Made by a program: the position numbers and the translations under genes
Shown: piece by piece, positions 45,601 through 58,739 of the stretch
Numbering within the stretch: position 1 is the first letter of the stretch
How the letters are laid out: the number at the start of each line of letters is the position of its first letter
Source of the DNA: Cycas panzhihuaensis
Lineage: Eukaryota; Cycadophyta
Direction of reading: 5' to 3'
DNA: 64,000 bases
Assembly: GCA_023213395.1 (NCBI GenBank)
Contig: CM041465.1
Coordinates: 220,479,741-220,543,740, forward strand
The notes under the pieces: generated by a model
The model's input: only the letters and a program-made list of their open reading frames with translations
Database searches by the model: none
What the model was told of the DNA's origin: nothing

Positions 45601-45979
45601 TCTCCTCATAGTTAATTCCTTCTTTCTATTTGAACCCTTGAGTAAAAACCCTAGTCTTGTACTTGTCCACCTTACTATCATGGCAAAACATAGTCTTGTA
45701 GACCCATTTACATCCAATAAGGTTCTTTGTTAAAGGCAGTAGAACCAAATCCCATGTGTCATTCTTTATGAGCGAACCATACTCCTCCTCCATTGTAACT
45801 CTCTATTATAAAACTCCTTTTGCCTCATTATACAAATTAGGATCACTAGAGTTATTGTTGTTTACCAACAGAGTTTGACTAACATGTTGACTTCTTACTC
45901 TTCTCGCGTCAGTAAGGGTATGCATCACCACTCTAAAATCTTCAATCATCTTCCTTACCTATAGTGGTATAGAAGGATC

Positions 45980-47400
45980 CTTTGTTAGAGGTGCTTCTTC
46001 ACGTGGTAGCTCCTCACTATTAGTTGACCCACTTGGCCCTGCTTCCTCATGTATTCCAACAATTGGCTCATGATCCTCTTCACCTAACAAATCTAGGAAT
46101 CGAAGTAGTGGGGGGTAAAAAGCCTCTTCTAGTGATTTTTTAGCATGTTATATCGATGACTCATCAAATTTTACATCTTGACTAATCATAATCTCTCTTC
46201 CTTATCGATCCCATAGTTTGTAATCTTTATTTTAATTATAATATCCTATAAAAATACACTTTAGACTTTTTTGATCTATTTTCTTGTGAGTATCATCTGG
46301 GATGTGGGTATATATAATAAACCCAAAAATTTTTAAATAACTAATGACTAATTTCTGATTAGTCCATTTTCCTTTGAGGGTCATGCTATAAATTGCCCAA
46401 GTAGGTATGCAATTCAAAATATAAACAATAGTTACCACAACCTCTGCTTAAAACATCAATGGCAGGTTTTTAGCATGTACCATACACCTTGCCATCTTCA
46501 TTATAATATGATTCTTTCTTTTAGTAACTCCATTTTGTTGTGGGGTATATAAGACTGTAAATTCTTACTTTATATCATGATCATGATAGAATTGATTAAA
46601 TGCATGATTGTTATACTCCTTACCATTATCATTTCTTAATAATTTAATCTTCTTCTAACTTTCATTTTCAACCATCACTTTCTAGTTATAGAAGCGATCA
46701 AACATATTTGACTTTTTCTTTAGAAAGTATACCCAAGCCTTCTTAGTGTAATCATCCATAAACACTAAGATGTAATGAGCTTTTGATATTGAGGGATTTG
46801 GGATTGGGCCCATTATATCTGTATACACAAGCTCCAACTTCTCCTTGGCTCTCCAAGCCTTATCTTGGGAAAAAGAATAATAGTGACGCTTTATATATAT
46901 ATATATATATATATCCTTCTCAAATACTATTTCAGCATGAAGTAGATGGTAAACCTTCTACTATCTTTAACCTCTTTAACAATGTGATGCTCTTGTAATT
47001 AAGGTATCCTAGTCAATTATACTATCATTTACTCACATCATCAGTGTTAGTAATAAATACGTAAGTCTTCTTATAAGATTGAAACTTCTTAAATACCCAA
47101 AAGATATCTCTAACCTTTCTATTAGTAATGATAAAGAAATTCTACTTTAGATCTTTAATTAGGCATCTATCATGGTATAACTCAATCTTTATACCTTGTT
47201 TATAGATCTCTTAGACTAAAATCAAATTTAATTATATCTTGGGCACATAATATACCCCTATAAACTTACCACCTACTAAAGAAACTCTATTGACACCTTC
47301 CTCCAATAATATATAAGCATTTGTAAGGATGATTTTAGCACCACTATGATTTTCATTGACCATATCAAAGTGATATTTCTAGTAAGAGATATGATTTTAC
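45980..47400 (-). pseudogene. Copia-B protease and integrase remnant
   Basis: Shifted and stop-ridden. The best open piece, 46232-46438, reads TIVYILNCIPTWAIYSMTLK and KIFGFIIYTHIPDDTHKKID, then KCIFIGYYN, the C-terminal part of a copia integrase. Upstream pieces near 46500-46800 are compatible with the integrase core (NNDNGKEYNNH-like near 46620). A short (TA)n run at 46894-46913 interrupts it. Catalytic residues cannot be assigned with confidence. Confidence 0.7.
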
Positions 47401-47529
47401 ATACCAGAGTCTAAAATCTAGTAATCTCTCTGATTTAACTTAGCTAATAAAGTTGATGCTTGGATGCAATGTACAACAATGCTCTTCCTTTTGTTGTCCT
47501 GGCTTACTTTATATGTATCATATTTCTTA

Positions 47530-48300
47530 AACCAATAGTTCTTCTCTCTATGACCATCTTTTTTATGGTAGTTACATTTACCATTAAATTTCTTCTTCTC
47601 CCAAGAACTTTCTCTAAACTTTTATGTGAACTTCTCCTCCTTAACAACCTCTTTCCTCTACATTGTCATGGTTGAAGCTTGGCTTGATTTAGAACCTCCA
47701 AGTGTTCCACAATATTTTAGCTTAGAATCCTCTGCCAGAATAAGGTTCTTAATATCATCAAAGGTTTTTGGCTCTATCACCTCATCTCTATCGTATATGG
47801 TCTGAAAAGTGGTGAAAGTAGCTAACAACTTTAGCATGATTGTCATGAATAATATCACATCATTGATCAAATTTAGCTTTAATTCTTCTAGCTTATTCCT
47901 TAAGTCAGTAATCTTATTTAGGTAGGACTTGATGTTATTCTCATCTTTCATATGTGAATCAAGCAATTGCAACATCGGGGCTAGACATTTGTTCATCTTC
48001 TTTTTCTCAAAAGCATCATATGGTTTTATCTAAATTTTATCTAGTTCTTTAAGATTATGAACTAAGGCCCTTTGGTCTAGCACCAATGATAATTTCAACA
48101 ATCCCATGGCCATAAACTTCTTCTTCTTAAGTTGTACTCACTCTTTATGATCTAATGGAATGACGTCCACCTATGCCTCTATAATTCCCCAAATTTGATT
48201 TACCATCAATATTAGCTCCATATTAGCCTTCCACTCACTAAACTTGTTGCTATTGAAGATAACCTTTAATATCACTAGCTCCATCTCAAGAAACGGGCTT
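47530..48300 (-). pseudogene. Copia-B gag
   Basis: The longest open part (47658-47996, 112 codons) reads LLDSHMKDENNIKSYLNKIT, LRNKLEELKLNLINDV and YDRDEVIEPKTFDDIKNLIL, then LAEDSKLKYCGTLGG. This is a UBN2-type copia gag. Below it, near 47590-47540, a zinc knuckle reads CNYHKKDGHREKNY, in which two expected Cys are replaced by His and Tyr. A protease-like ILDSGM follows near 47420. Upstream gag, to about 48300, is out of frame. The 1.36 kb between there and the primer site is degraded leader or gag start. Confidence 0.8.
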
Positions 48301-49679
48301 CAACATGAGTTACAAAACACCAAATGATAATCTTATAGACTTTTTGGAAAAGAGTACACCACTGTAATCTTCTCTAGCTTAGGCACACTCACTGGGGAAC
48401 CCTGAACAATGACTATATGTGCTCTAAGTGGTTCACCAACTATTCTCCCCTTAGTAATAAACGTCAAAACATCCTCAAAATTTCAAAAAAAAAAGCTTCA
48501 AAAAAGACTTAAAAGACTTCAAAGATCTCCAAGAACCAAGAGAATTCTTCTCACTATGTTATGGCACACCCTCTAAGTCTGATTCCACAAAAAATGTGCT
48601 CGAACAAAACTCCAAAACACTTCAAAAGTCGTCAATACATTTCACACCATGTAATATGTAACATATCAATGGTCTAAGGGTCCTTTTATAATGTCAAATT
48701 ATAAAAGGAATATGTTAAAAGGCATATTCTAAAGTATACTACTTTATAAAATCTATCCATCCATCTACACCCCTCCACATGATTTAAATTGCACCAAATA
48801 CTATTATAAAGATTACTAAGTCTTAAACATTAGTAAATATAATATAAAGGTCATCAATTTATATCTCATGAGTTTTATGGGATGTAGTAGCCATAAATAC
48901 GTATTCGACCCATGCTCTACAAAAAAGACCTACACACTTCTAAACATATTTGTGGCCTTCCAAATGGACCAACACATTTCCTTACAATTGGTAAAAGCAC
49001 ATACACTACCAAACCACATAGAAAAATATCCTAGCCATGCAAGGAATAGCTTAGCCAACTCCTATTTAATAGAAATGAGCTTGATTTACACATATGGTTA
49101 TAAAATAGAGGGCCCACACTCACACAAAGTTGTCACCATTTAATAAATACCTATTGCTTATCAAATATTAATAACAATTATTTTATGTACAGTCTACTTT
49201 GTATTAAGATTAGGAAAACACTAAATAAAGGCTTCAATTTCTCCCACATATAGAAATGATATATTTGAAAATAATAATAGCTTATTTTTTATTAAATTTA
49301 ATGGTGTTATATTGAGAAAGGAACCTACTTATGTGTATACATGCATGGCTATCCTCATCATCATTAGAATGTGCTTTGCTAGTTTGAATTATTACTATAG
49401 ATCATCAATCAACTTTAGATAGACTCCAAGAGCAAACTCATGCCACGAACGTGGCCTTCGCATTTGAATATTGACTCCGATAGACCCTTATTCTTTATTG
49501 ATTGGTGATTTTCACTACCTCAACTACCACTAATTGTTGTCTGCTTCTATATATCATTGGAGTTAATGGATCCTCAATACATGTCTTGGGTTTTAATAGT
49601 GTCACCTAGCAACCAACGATCTCATCACTCTGCCCAACTTCCAACTTCAGCTATGTAGGACTCTATGATTCTAATATCA

Positions 49680-50026
49680 TATTAGAAAATATGAGTTTAC
49701 ACATATATATTCCTATCCATAAAATCTTTAACCATACATAGTAAATAAAGAAAGATATATACTAAATATAGATGCATAATATACATGATTTATGTGGGAA
49801 AACCTTTTAGGAAAAAATTCACCATAAAAGATCCTTTGGATTACATTGATTATACTACTTGAATTTATTAAACACATAAGGTCTCTAGGATATAAATATC
49901 CTTCTAAGAGGTATCACCTAATAAGGGTTGTGACCCTTTGAATATCTCACACCCTTTTGATAATTACAATTAGTTAAACCATATTAACATTAACTAGTGG
50001 ATTAATAAACAACTGCCATGTTAATA
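49680..50026 (-). repeat. 5' LTR of Copia-B
   Basis: 347 bp. In element orientation both terminal dinucleotides are decayed: the starting TG reads TA and the final CA reads TA. Confidence 0.9.
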
Positions 50027-50030
50027 AGAC

Positions 50031-53000
50031 TGTATAGGGGTTGGGGCAAGTTTACAGTTATTTCCCAGCCACTGGGAATGGGAAGGAGTGACATCTCTCA
50101 AGTAGGTACAGGTATGCATCCTTTATGGCACGATGAGATCTATTTATAGTTTCAGTGGCATGACATGGTTACATGGCTTGTTTCGTTACTTGGCTTGCTT
50201 GCCTAGTTCTTACCTATGATTGTGATTCAGCCTATGATGACTAGGACCATGATCCTATGGCACCACATAGCTCCTAGAAATGCCTTCCTAGAGTTCACAA
50301 GTACTCATGGGCCTCCACAACCCAACTTGACTCACTTCTAGCTCATTGTATGACCCATAGGGTGGGTTTTAGCTTGCTTGCTCATCAATATACCTTTTTC
50401 CACTGATATTAATACTTGGTCTTCACCCTTTTCACATATTAGGAAGCCCAAGCACCACCTAAGAGCCCCTAAAACAACCTTTTAGCCCATTGTTTCTTAT
50501 TTCTAAACCCCTCGGGCTTGGTTTTCTATATTAATTTTTAGTCATTTTTATTTTTCTCTTTATATTTCCTTATACATTTTAAACTTTGTGACACTACTTT
50601 AAACTTTATGGTACCATGAAGTTTGCCACTGGATGATTATACATTAATTACCACGGCCAAAAAATGGCCAAATTTACATTTATGGTGAATCTGACACATG
50701 GTTGAGGGTCTTTTCCCACAAAAACTAAACCCTAACGACTTCAAAAACCTAATTAGGACATAAAAACCTAATTTTGAACTTATTCGTACTCTCTTATGAT
50801 TAGAAAATGGATTTCCTCTCTTCTCTTCTCATTCCTTCTTCCACTTAGGTTTGACAGGGAAAAAACCCTAGTTTGTAGGCCTAAAAGAGGTATTCTTCAG
50901 TGAGATAATTCTCCTTTCAAGTTTAGTAATGTAATAATAGCTGATCTCTTATAGATTCAAGGCTCTTCCTCTCTCAAAAGGAACCAACTCCACTAAGAAA
51001 GCAGGGTTTTGGTTTCCATTCCCCTTGTTTGTGAGGTAACTTCCAATTTGTATGGTTTTTATAGCTAAAAACATGTTCCTTCATGCTTTCCTCTTCTGAA
51101 TACACCTATTTCATTGGATGTACCTTCTAGTACATGTTCTAGTATATATTTTGCTCCATTTTTGTTATACAAGGAGAGACAAAACCTCTTATTTCTCCTT
51201 ATTATTATTGTTCCATCCTAAGGTTTCCACTAGATAACATTGGAACGGGTTTTGGGTTAGTCTTAAGAAGGTGAAGGAAGGATGAACGACTGGAGTTCTG
51301 ACTCCTAACACCACTTCCTCTAGGGAAAGCCCCTACCTCTTAAGGTCCCTCTATACCATACTCGCTCGATAAGCTAGGGCATCCCATAGGGTATGATCTT
51401 TTCATATTTGTAATGTTTGCAATACTTGCAACATTTTTCCCATTACTAGTTTGTGCACATATTGCTTGCTACATACTGTTCTTGCACTTCCTTTCATAAC
51501 ATCTATGGTTTTTTGTAAGATTTACATCTTTTATAGCATTTATGGCTTCTACAAGATTTACAATTTTTATAGTATTAGTAGCTTTTGCAAGCCCTTGTGC
51601 CTCCTTTGTCCAAAACCCTTTATTTCCACCCAACTCACCCACACGGTACCTAGCCACCTAGAAGGTGTTTCATTCATAAGATCTAGCCATTAAGAGGTTA
51701 TCATCTCCTCCTCTTTTCAATGCCCTTTCCCTTTCCATGGTTGCATAAGAACGTTGGTGTATATAAGAAAAATAATATACTGATTATCATTTCTTTTTAT
51801 TGTAAGAAATAAACTTTCCTTCTCACTAAGGTGGATCATACACACATAGTTATATACATATAAATGTATGTATATGTCATTTGCTTGTAAGTGTTTGTAG
51901 GTATTTACCATAGCATGAGGTTGGTTGATCTCTTACGCAAGCAAGTGGCATCATCCCAAAAGGTATCATTCTCCTTTTTTTTTTACTTGTTTTTCTTGGG
52001 AGGTCCACCATTTCATTCCCACCTTTTTTTATTTTGCCCTCAAGCATTTTGGGGATTGTAAGTAAGCCCTACCTAGAGGACAAGGGGTAGGTAAGGCAAC
52101 CCCTCCTTTCATCTTCAATGGCTTTCATAACAACGGAAGTAGAAGCAACTTGTAGAAACATGGAGCAAGGAGAGGCAATGAGGGAGCATGTGGCCGTGAC
52201 ACCAATTTCCACACCTAGGTGCATACCTTCCTATGCACTCTTCTCTCCTCCTTATACATTTCCCCCCTTATCCCATTTGCTTAGTTCACCAAGGAAAAGT
52301 CCAAAGTTTCTTTATTTCCTTAAAATTGTTTTCCTTTATTACATTGCTTAAAAAGGTGGAGAAAAGTGAAATTGCATGCTTATAGTGCACACATATAGGG
52401 AACATTTATTGTCTTCTATTTCCCCCAATGGACACTATCCTCCACCTATCAAAGGGGAGGCCACCTACGCAAGGCACTCCCTCACATCCCATCCTTTATT
52501 TTTCCCTCTTCGTAATTCTTAGTTTGCATTGGATTCATTTGAAAGAATAAAGGAAGGCAGGAAACATAGATAGGAAGGGTTGTGCATTCACTGTATATGT
52601 TTATTGTTGCTCTTAATTGTTTCCTATTTATTTCCCTCTACAACTTTTGCATTGTGCCAAAGAGGAATGTCACTTCATTGATGACAAGATGTCCCTCTCA
52701 AAACCATATGAGTTTCTAAACTAAAAAATCCCTTAGTTCTCCTCGGTAACCCAAGAAGACTTTATAACCTCATAGCCTCGACATACTCATAACACTTCCA
52801 TCTCTTGCTTTATCACCAGCCCTTCCTTTTTTCGCTTGACCCCCTTTTCTAAAAGGAGGACTAGAATCTCTCCTTTCCCTACAAGGATAAGAGAGCTCAT
52901 TTCATTAGGATATCTAGCTATTCAAGAGCCCCTCTCTTTGCCCAAACTGAATCTAGGAAGGTTCTCACATAAAGGGAAATTCGTAAGCGCTATTTGCGAG

Positions 53001-53140
53001 TCCCCAAACCTGTGTTTTGATGCGTGAACTTCCTTAGAGGGTAACTTATCCTCCCCTTGAGGTTTTTAGGACCCTGTTGTAGTTATAGTATTGGCTTAGA
53101 AACTTTTATCCATAGTGACCCCCCTAGAGGTTCGCTTCCA
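50031..53140 (+). repeat. 5' LTR of Gypsy-E (left boundary approximate)
   Basis: The right end (...CGCTTCCA) is one base from the primer site, as in Gypsy-1. Alignable blocks with the Gypsy-1 LTR are near 50055-50120, 50225-50300 (CCTATGATGACTAG, then TATGGCACCACA) and 50680-50760 (ACATTTATGGTGAATCTGAC). The remainder is too diverged to align by eye. The left end is placed where similarity begins, directly beside Copia-B. A length near 3.1 kb is long for a plant LTR but similar to the 2.56 kb of Gypsy-1. Confidence 0.65.
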
Positions 53141-53141
53141 C

Positions 53142-53160
53142 TAGCAACCATACTAGGGAC
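53142..53160 (+). other. Primer binding site of Gypsy-E
   Basis: Reads TAGCAACCATACTAGGGAC, the Gypsy-1 site with three G-to-A changes, and lies one base after the LTR as in Gypsy-1. Confidence 0.75.
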
Positions 53161-53309
53161 CTGCCAGTAAGAGACCATTGTAATTTCCCCCTTGTGTTAG
53201 TGTTGCCTTTCTCCTTTTGTCTATACCTTCTAGATTTGTTAGGAAACCCCCAACACCTTTTATTTTACTTATATCCTTGCCTCTTCTAAAGTTCTAGGTG
53301 ATATATAAA

Positions 53310-55800
53310 TGCGATGATTTTCTCATCATTTACGAGGTCTCCCTCCCACTTCGGAAGAGTCTCCATATTCCTCCATTTCCTTGTTTGATTCTGAATCAAC
53401 TATGAAGGGATATCCGTTGAAATGGGCATACGATGCCTAACCACAAACCTCAACCTCTTTCTAGGATCTTGCCCAAGAGGGTAATGACCCTAGATTCTAT
53501 TTGGATGATCAAGAACACTCATACCTCCACCATTTCCTCATGTATGACATGGGCATGCCATCCTCCATGGAGTATCACCACCCTAGTGAGAGTACCAATG
53601 GGGATCAACCTATGTGTTCCACCTCACATAAGGAGATTTCTACGTCATATGAGAAAGTGGGAACCCCTCCTGTAGATGTTGTAGAAGCATTTCAATAATG
53701 CTTCCAAACTATGAGCATCCAACTACCTCTAAAGTGGTTGGAAAGTATCCTTTATAGTATGGCACCTCCTTCTTCTTTATCTGCACCTCCTAGTTCTTCC
53801 CATTCCACACTTATGTCCATGACATGGCCACCTCCTACTGTTCCACCTTCTTCGCATATCCTTCACACCTAAGGGACTATCTAAGACATGCTTACCTCTC
53901 AAATTAGGTTGAGCATGCCTCTCCCTAATTAGGTAACCATGCCTTAACCAACTGTGATTCATGCCCCTCTTATATAACTTAGGGACCATGCAGGATCCCT
54001 CCTTGTGAGCCCCTAATCTCAACCAAGAGATTCTTCCTTTTACCTATCCCTAGGATATACATCCCAACCCTTGGGGCATGGAAAGGGGAATCCCCTTCTA
54101 GTCTATGGGGTGGATTCACTTCACCCATATGAAGTCACACCTCCTATAGGTATCTTATATGGGTAAAATCCCATCCTGCACCCTTTCTTTTCATCTTCAT
54201 ATACAACCTCATACATGATGCCTTTGTAAGGGGGATTTACCCCACCTTAAGGCCCTTTTTCTCATGCCCCCTCTCAGCAAGGGGCATGTCCTCAAGGGGG
54301 AGTGGGTCCCTCTTGCTCACTTACCTCCTTTTTGGCTTTCCCCGAAATGTAAATATTTTCCTCCCTCTAAATAGGAGGAAACTCATATCCTCCTCATACT
54401 TAAACTCCTCAAGAGGACTTGGGTATCTGCACCCACCTCCTTCTTCTTTTTTTACTGACCCATTAGCTTAACCAAGGGTTCACCCCTTCATTGACTATAT
54501 GTCAACTCCATTGTTTATTGAGGTGCTTGGGACTAACCTACTACCTCATCTACTTGAAGTACCTAGATTTGATGAGACCTTGTTGTAGGACCCAATTAAG
54601 CATGTCAAGAGCTTCTCCATGGCATACATCAACTATTGGGCCTATGACCATATCTTAATGAAACTCTTTCCTCATTCTTTATAAAGAGATGCCCTCAAGT
54701 GGTTCTATCATCTCCCCACCCATTCCATTCATTGTTTCCAATAGCTTGTGGATGGATTTGTTAGTTATTTTGATGTAGCTCATCCATTTGAGAGTGGGAT
54801 CAAAGCCCTACTCTCCCTCAAGTAAGGTCACAATGAAATGAATCATGACTTTGTGAGACATTTTCAGGACCTTCTTCACTCCACAAAGGCCATGTTACTT
54901 GAGGAGTTAAAGAGGGACCTCTCAGTAAATGCCCTTTACCCCAAAGTCCATGTTGAAGTCCTCAAAATAGGGGCAATAATATGCAATTCTATCATAGCTA
55001 AGTGATTGATGCTAGAGGCCATTGAGATCCTGATAGGTCTCAAGAAGCCTTTTAAGTCATCACAAAGATGCGAGGCACCCCCTTTATTGTGCAACCAACA
55101 ATCCCAACAACTCCCAAGGCCTTCTACCCCCCTTAATAGAGAAGACCTTAGATCCATTAACTTCAACTATACATTCATTTGAATGTATGATCAAGGATCT
55201 CAAGTGCTAACCCCCCCTCCATCACCTTCAGATTCTCATAGACATGTCCATTAGGCCTCTTAAGATGCACCTCCCAAAAATAGAAATACCCACTCTTCTT
55301 AAACTAGGAAGACTAGACCTTCCTTGGATAAGAAGTGGTACTCTGTTCATAGTGAGTGCTTCTATGAGCACTTGTAATGTTAGGTGCAACATCCAGAACT
55401 TGCCCCACCTCATGACTCTTCCCCTAGGTAGGCATCTAAGCTTAATTTAGACCAACTCGTCCACTATGATCCCTTTCCCAAACATGGTGAATGGCACCAA
55501 CATACCTAAAATAGGGGGAATAAGAATAAGGGATGATCCCCTAACCCCTCTTCTATGTAAGTGAAAGGAAAGGGGTTAAGGAACTCATCTTCTCCTTCTA
55601 GTTCCTACTCTCAAGCCTTTCCATCCTCTCAATCCTACAATAAGGGAAAGAGAATTATTCAGATGCTTGAAACCACTCCTTTGTGAACTGCCATGAGATC
55701 TCAAGTAGCCAAGGAGGCCATTAGGGCCTCATCTTCTCAATAAAATCTTTCTATAGATAATCCACCTTCTAAAATTGTGTAGTTCCCAACACCGTTCTCG
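53310..55800 (+). pseudogene. Gypsy-E gag
   Basis: Matches Gypsy-1 gag. VGTPPVDVVEAF (near 53655-53695) is identical. The Retrotrans_gag core follows near 54610-54930 (SFSMAYINYWAYDHILMKLF; HFQDLLHSTKAMLLEELKRD), then VLKIGAIICNSIIAK near 54960. A degraded knuckle region near 55330-55400 and a KGKRIIQMLETTP stretch near 55640 lead into the protease. Here the tail of gag and the start of pol lie in the same frame, apart from stops. The start codon is uncertain; an ATG near 53312 matches the Gypsy-1 start region. Confidence 0.8.
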
Positions 55801-55829
55801 TCTGCTTAGGTCATTATGATTTTTGAAGG

Positions 55830-57450
55830 GCACTTCCCCAACCTACTGGGAAGGGGAAATCCTTTTCAATTGTTGACGAGCTCCATACCATAGTTGCCAA
55901 GATATCTATGATGGATGTCTTATAGATTTGCCTTGAGTAGTGCACTCTTCTCCTTGAGGTTTTAGGTATAGCTAATGCTCCTATCTATGCTTTGGGTGCC
56001 ACCCTAAACTAGGAGCCTCTCATCATCATTGATCTTAAAGACCCCCCCTAGATAGTGAAAGGGAGCACCAGTGGCACTATCCCTTCACTATCTCCATTGA
56101 CACTCCAGAATGTAGTCTTAGAAGAATAGTTGTAGATAATGGTTCTTTCTTCAACGTTATATGCTTACGTATAATGCAAGAGCTAGGTATAGTGACTCTT
56201 GAGCTGGTCCCATGGTGTTACTAAGGCTACGATGGTAGTGAAAAGACACCCTTGAAATTAGTCTATACTCTCCTCACCCTCAAGGACAAAAGTGTCCTCG
56301 CAAACATAGTAATCCTCGATGTAGACATGGACTATAACCTCTTGTTGGGATGCCCATGATTTGACCAGATGGGAGTCATGTGGTTGTCCTATTTGGGGTA
56401 ACTAAAGTTTGTCCACGAAGGGTGAATGAAGGTTGTTTCTTAGAAGCCTCCTCCCACTTGATCATTGCATCAATGTTGTTAGGTGGCTCACGACCAAGCG
56501 AGGGGCAGCAAGGACCCATCTGCCTATGCCTCCACATGTATGATCGATGTCCCTAGCACCTCTAAATCAGAGAGAGGGGCCTCCTCTTCCTCCTCGAACC
56601 TCATCTGGTTTGCTCCCATTGGTGTTGGGAGTTATAGATACCTCACCATTCTAAATGACCATAAGTCCAATGATGAGGACGAGGAGCCACCTCATCCTAT
56701 ATCTCTCCTTAGCATCTGTAGAGGGCACTCTCTTCATCATCCATCTAGTCCTGAGTCCTAGCCCAGGACCTTTTTAGAGGAGCATAACACTCCCATGGAA
56801 TTTAGGGAATCATGCATGGTTACTCCTACCACTTGCATGGGCTCCTGTACTTCTTCATCTTCATCTACTCCCCACACCTCATCGTCCTCCATAGACAATA
56901 AGGGTAGGAAGCCTCCTATTCCATGACATAGGAGGATACCTTCTGACTCTTATGAGTGTCCCTAGATTACATGGAGTGATGGGTTGACCATTACGATCCC
57001 ATTGCTCCTCCTTCCCCCCATTCGTCATCTCCCTTAAGCAAGACTATCCATGGGATAGATTACTTTGAGAACAATGAGGCTCTATTAGAGTATCTAGTGG
57101 GATCTGTACCCAACCTCTCTTTTAGTCACCATAAACTTGGTTTTTAGAAAAGCTTAGCCTTAGGGTCACCCTAGTTGACCCAGATCAGTTTAGTACTCTC
57201 CTACCTCCTTCCATTGACCAAGCACCCCTCTACTTTAAAGAAGGGAATGCCATGTGTATGGGGGCAATCAAGGATATCATCCTTGCCCTTAGTAAGGTCA
57301 TAAAGATAAGAGTGGAGTGTTCATCTAAAGAAGTGGATGAATATACCTTCCTTTTCTAGGAGTTTTGCAACATCTTTGTATGGGATTATTTAGAAATGAA
57401 GGGAATAGATCCCTCTATTGTTATCCATAACCTCAAAACTATCCCAGGCA
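55830..57450 (+). pseudogene. Gypsy-E protease and acidic spacer
   Basis: The retropepsin active site reads VVDNGSFFNV (near 56125-56155; Gypsy-1 has VDNGSSVNA), so the Asp is kept. DMDYNLLLGCP near 56325 and LKFVHEG near 56405 follow. The open piece 56483-56761 is the spacer and includes FAPIGVGSYxYL-like reading shared with Gypsy-1. The start of RT (GNAMCMGAI near 57245, IFVWDYLEMKGIDPSIVIHN near 57375) is in the expected place. Confidence 0.8.
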
Positions 57451-57479
57451 CCTACCTCGTGTGATAAAATAGCACCCTC

Positions 57480-58680
57480 TCCATCCTAAATTGTCTATTG
57501 TAGTAAAAATGGAAGTGGAAAATCTCCTAGATGTAGGACTAATCACTTCCATTGATTACCCTAAGTGGGTATCCAATATCATTCCCATCTCCAAGAAGAA
57601 TAGGATGATCCATATTTGCATAGATTTCTAAGACATAAGAAATGCCTATCCCACAGATAACTTTCATTTACTATTTATTGATCAGATCATCAATCAGATA
57701 ATTGGTTTTAAAGTCATGTCCTTGATGGATCGCTTCTCTGGGTATAACCAAATATAAATATCTCCTAAAGATCATCACAAGATAGCCTTCACGACCCCAT
57801 GGAGCATGTTTGCCTATAAGGCAATGCCCTTTGGACTAAAGAATACAACTGCTACTTATCAAAGGGCAATGCACTTTGTTTTCCATGACCTCATAAATAA
57901 GACTCTTGAGGTTTTTATGGATAACATGATGGGCCTCTCTTGTAAGAAAACCCACCACCCTGAGGATTTGTGCACTATCTTTACACAATACCACAAATAC
58001 CATATTAGTTTAAACCCACTCAAATGTATGTTTTCCATGACAGTTGGGAAGCTTTTAGTTTTTCTTATCTCCAAACAAGGGATCCAAATTGACCCCAACA
58101 AGGTCATATCCTTTCTTGACATGCCCCTACCTAAAATATAATGCCAAATTAAGTCATTTTTGGGCAAGCTAGGTTTCCTTAGGCATTTCTTGGCAGACTT
58201 TGCCATAAATACCAAACCTCTAACTAACTTGCTAAAGAAGAAGGCCCCATTTGTATGGTTTACCAAAGCCCAGGAAATATTCCAAGAGCTCAAAATAGCC
58301 TTAGCCTCTGCCCCAATCCTAGCATTCCCCATCTTTGATTACCTATTTATTCTTTATACCTTAGCCACTGATGATTCCTTGGGAGCCATGCTTGCCCAAG
58401 AAGATGATTAAGGGACCAAGTGTACCATATATTTCATCAGTTGCACATTAGTTGCAACTAATCTTAACTACCCTCTTGCCAAAAAGGAATGCCTATCCTT
58501 GGTCCACATAACTAAGAAGTTCATACATTACCTTCTTAGGAGTACCACTCACATGATCATCCAATCTGACCCATTGAGGTAGCTTTTAACTTGGTCTAAC
58601 TTGACTGGAAGGACAGGTAAATAGGCCATCATCCTTCAAGAATACAACCTCAAAATTATTAACAAAAAAATAAAGAAAGG
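57480..58680 (+). pseudogene. Gypsy-E reverse transcriptase and RNase H
   Basis: RT reads LITSIDYPKWVSNIIPISKK near 57540, MDRFSGYNQI near 57725 and, in an open piece 57806-58141, FAYKAMPFGLKNTTATYQRA and VFMDNMMGLS. The active-site box is FMDN (57914-57925), so the second catalytic Asp is lost by a G-to-A change. RNase H continues at 58160-58411 (FLRHFLADFAINTKPLTNLL; LFILYTLATDDSLGAMLAQE), then past a stop (NYPLAKKECLSLVHITKKF). The segment that in Gypsy-1 is frameshifted between RT and RNase H can be read here as the normal RT connection. Confidence 0.85.
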
Positions 58681-58739
58681 AATGGTGGTTACTAAACAAT
58701 TAGCCGATGCCTCCATTCCTAACCCTTTAAACCTTCCAG

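Larger units (their letters stand above)
43900..50026 (-). mobile_element. Copia-B: complete decayed Ty1/copia element
   Basis: LTRs at 43900-44210 and 49680-50026 share GGATATAAATATCCTTCTAA and GAGGTATCACCTAA. The target duplication AGACT is present on both outer sides (43895-43899, 50027-50031). A tRNA-Met-type primer site (minus strand TGATATTAGAATCATAG, 49663-49679) sits directly inside the right LTR. A polypurine tract (minus strand TAAGGGGGGA, 44211-44220) sits inside the left one. The interior reads on the minus strand in the normal copia order: gag, zinc knuckle, protease, integrase, RT, RNase H. Confidence 0.93.

Noticed and set aside
48868-49143. 91-codon plus-strand frame in the Copia-B leader
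   Set aside because: Opposite to the element, without motifs, and located where degraded leader or gag is expected.
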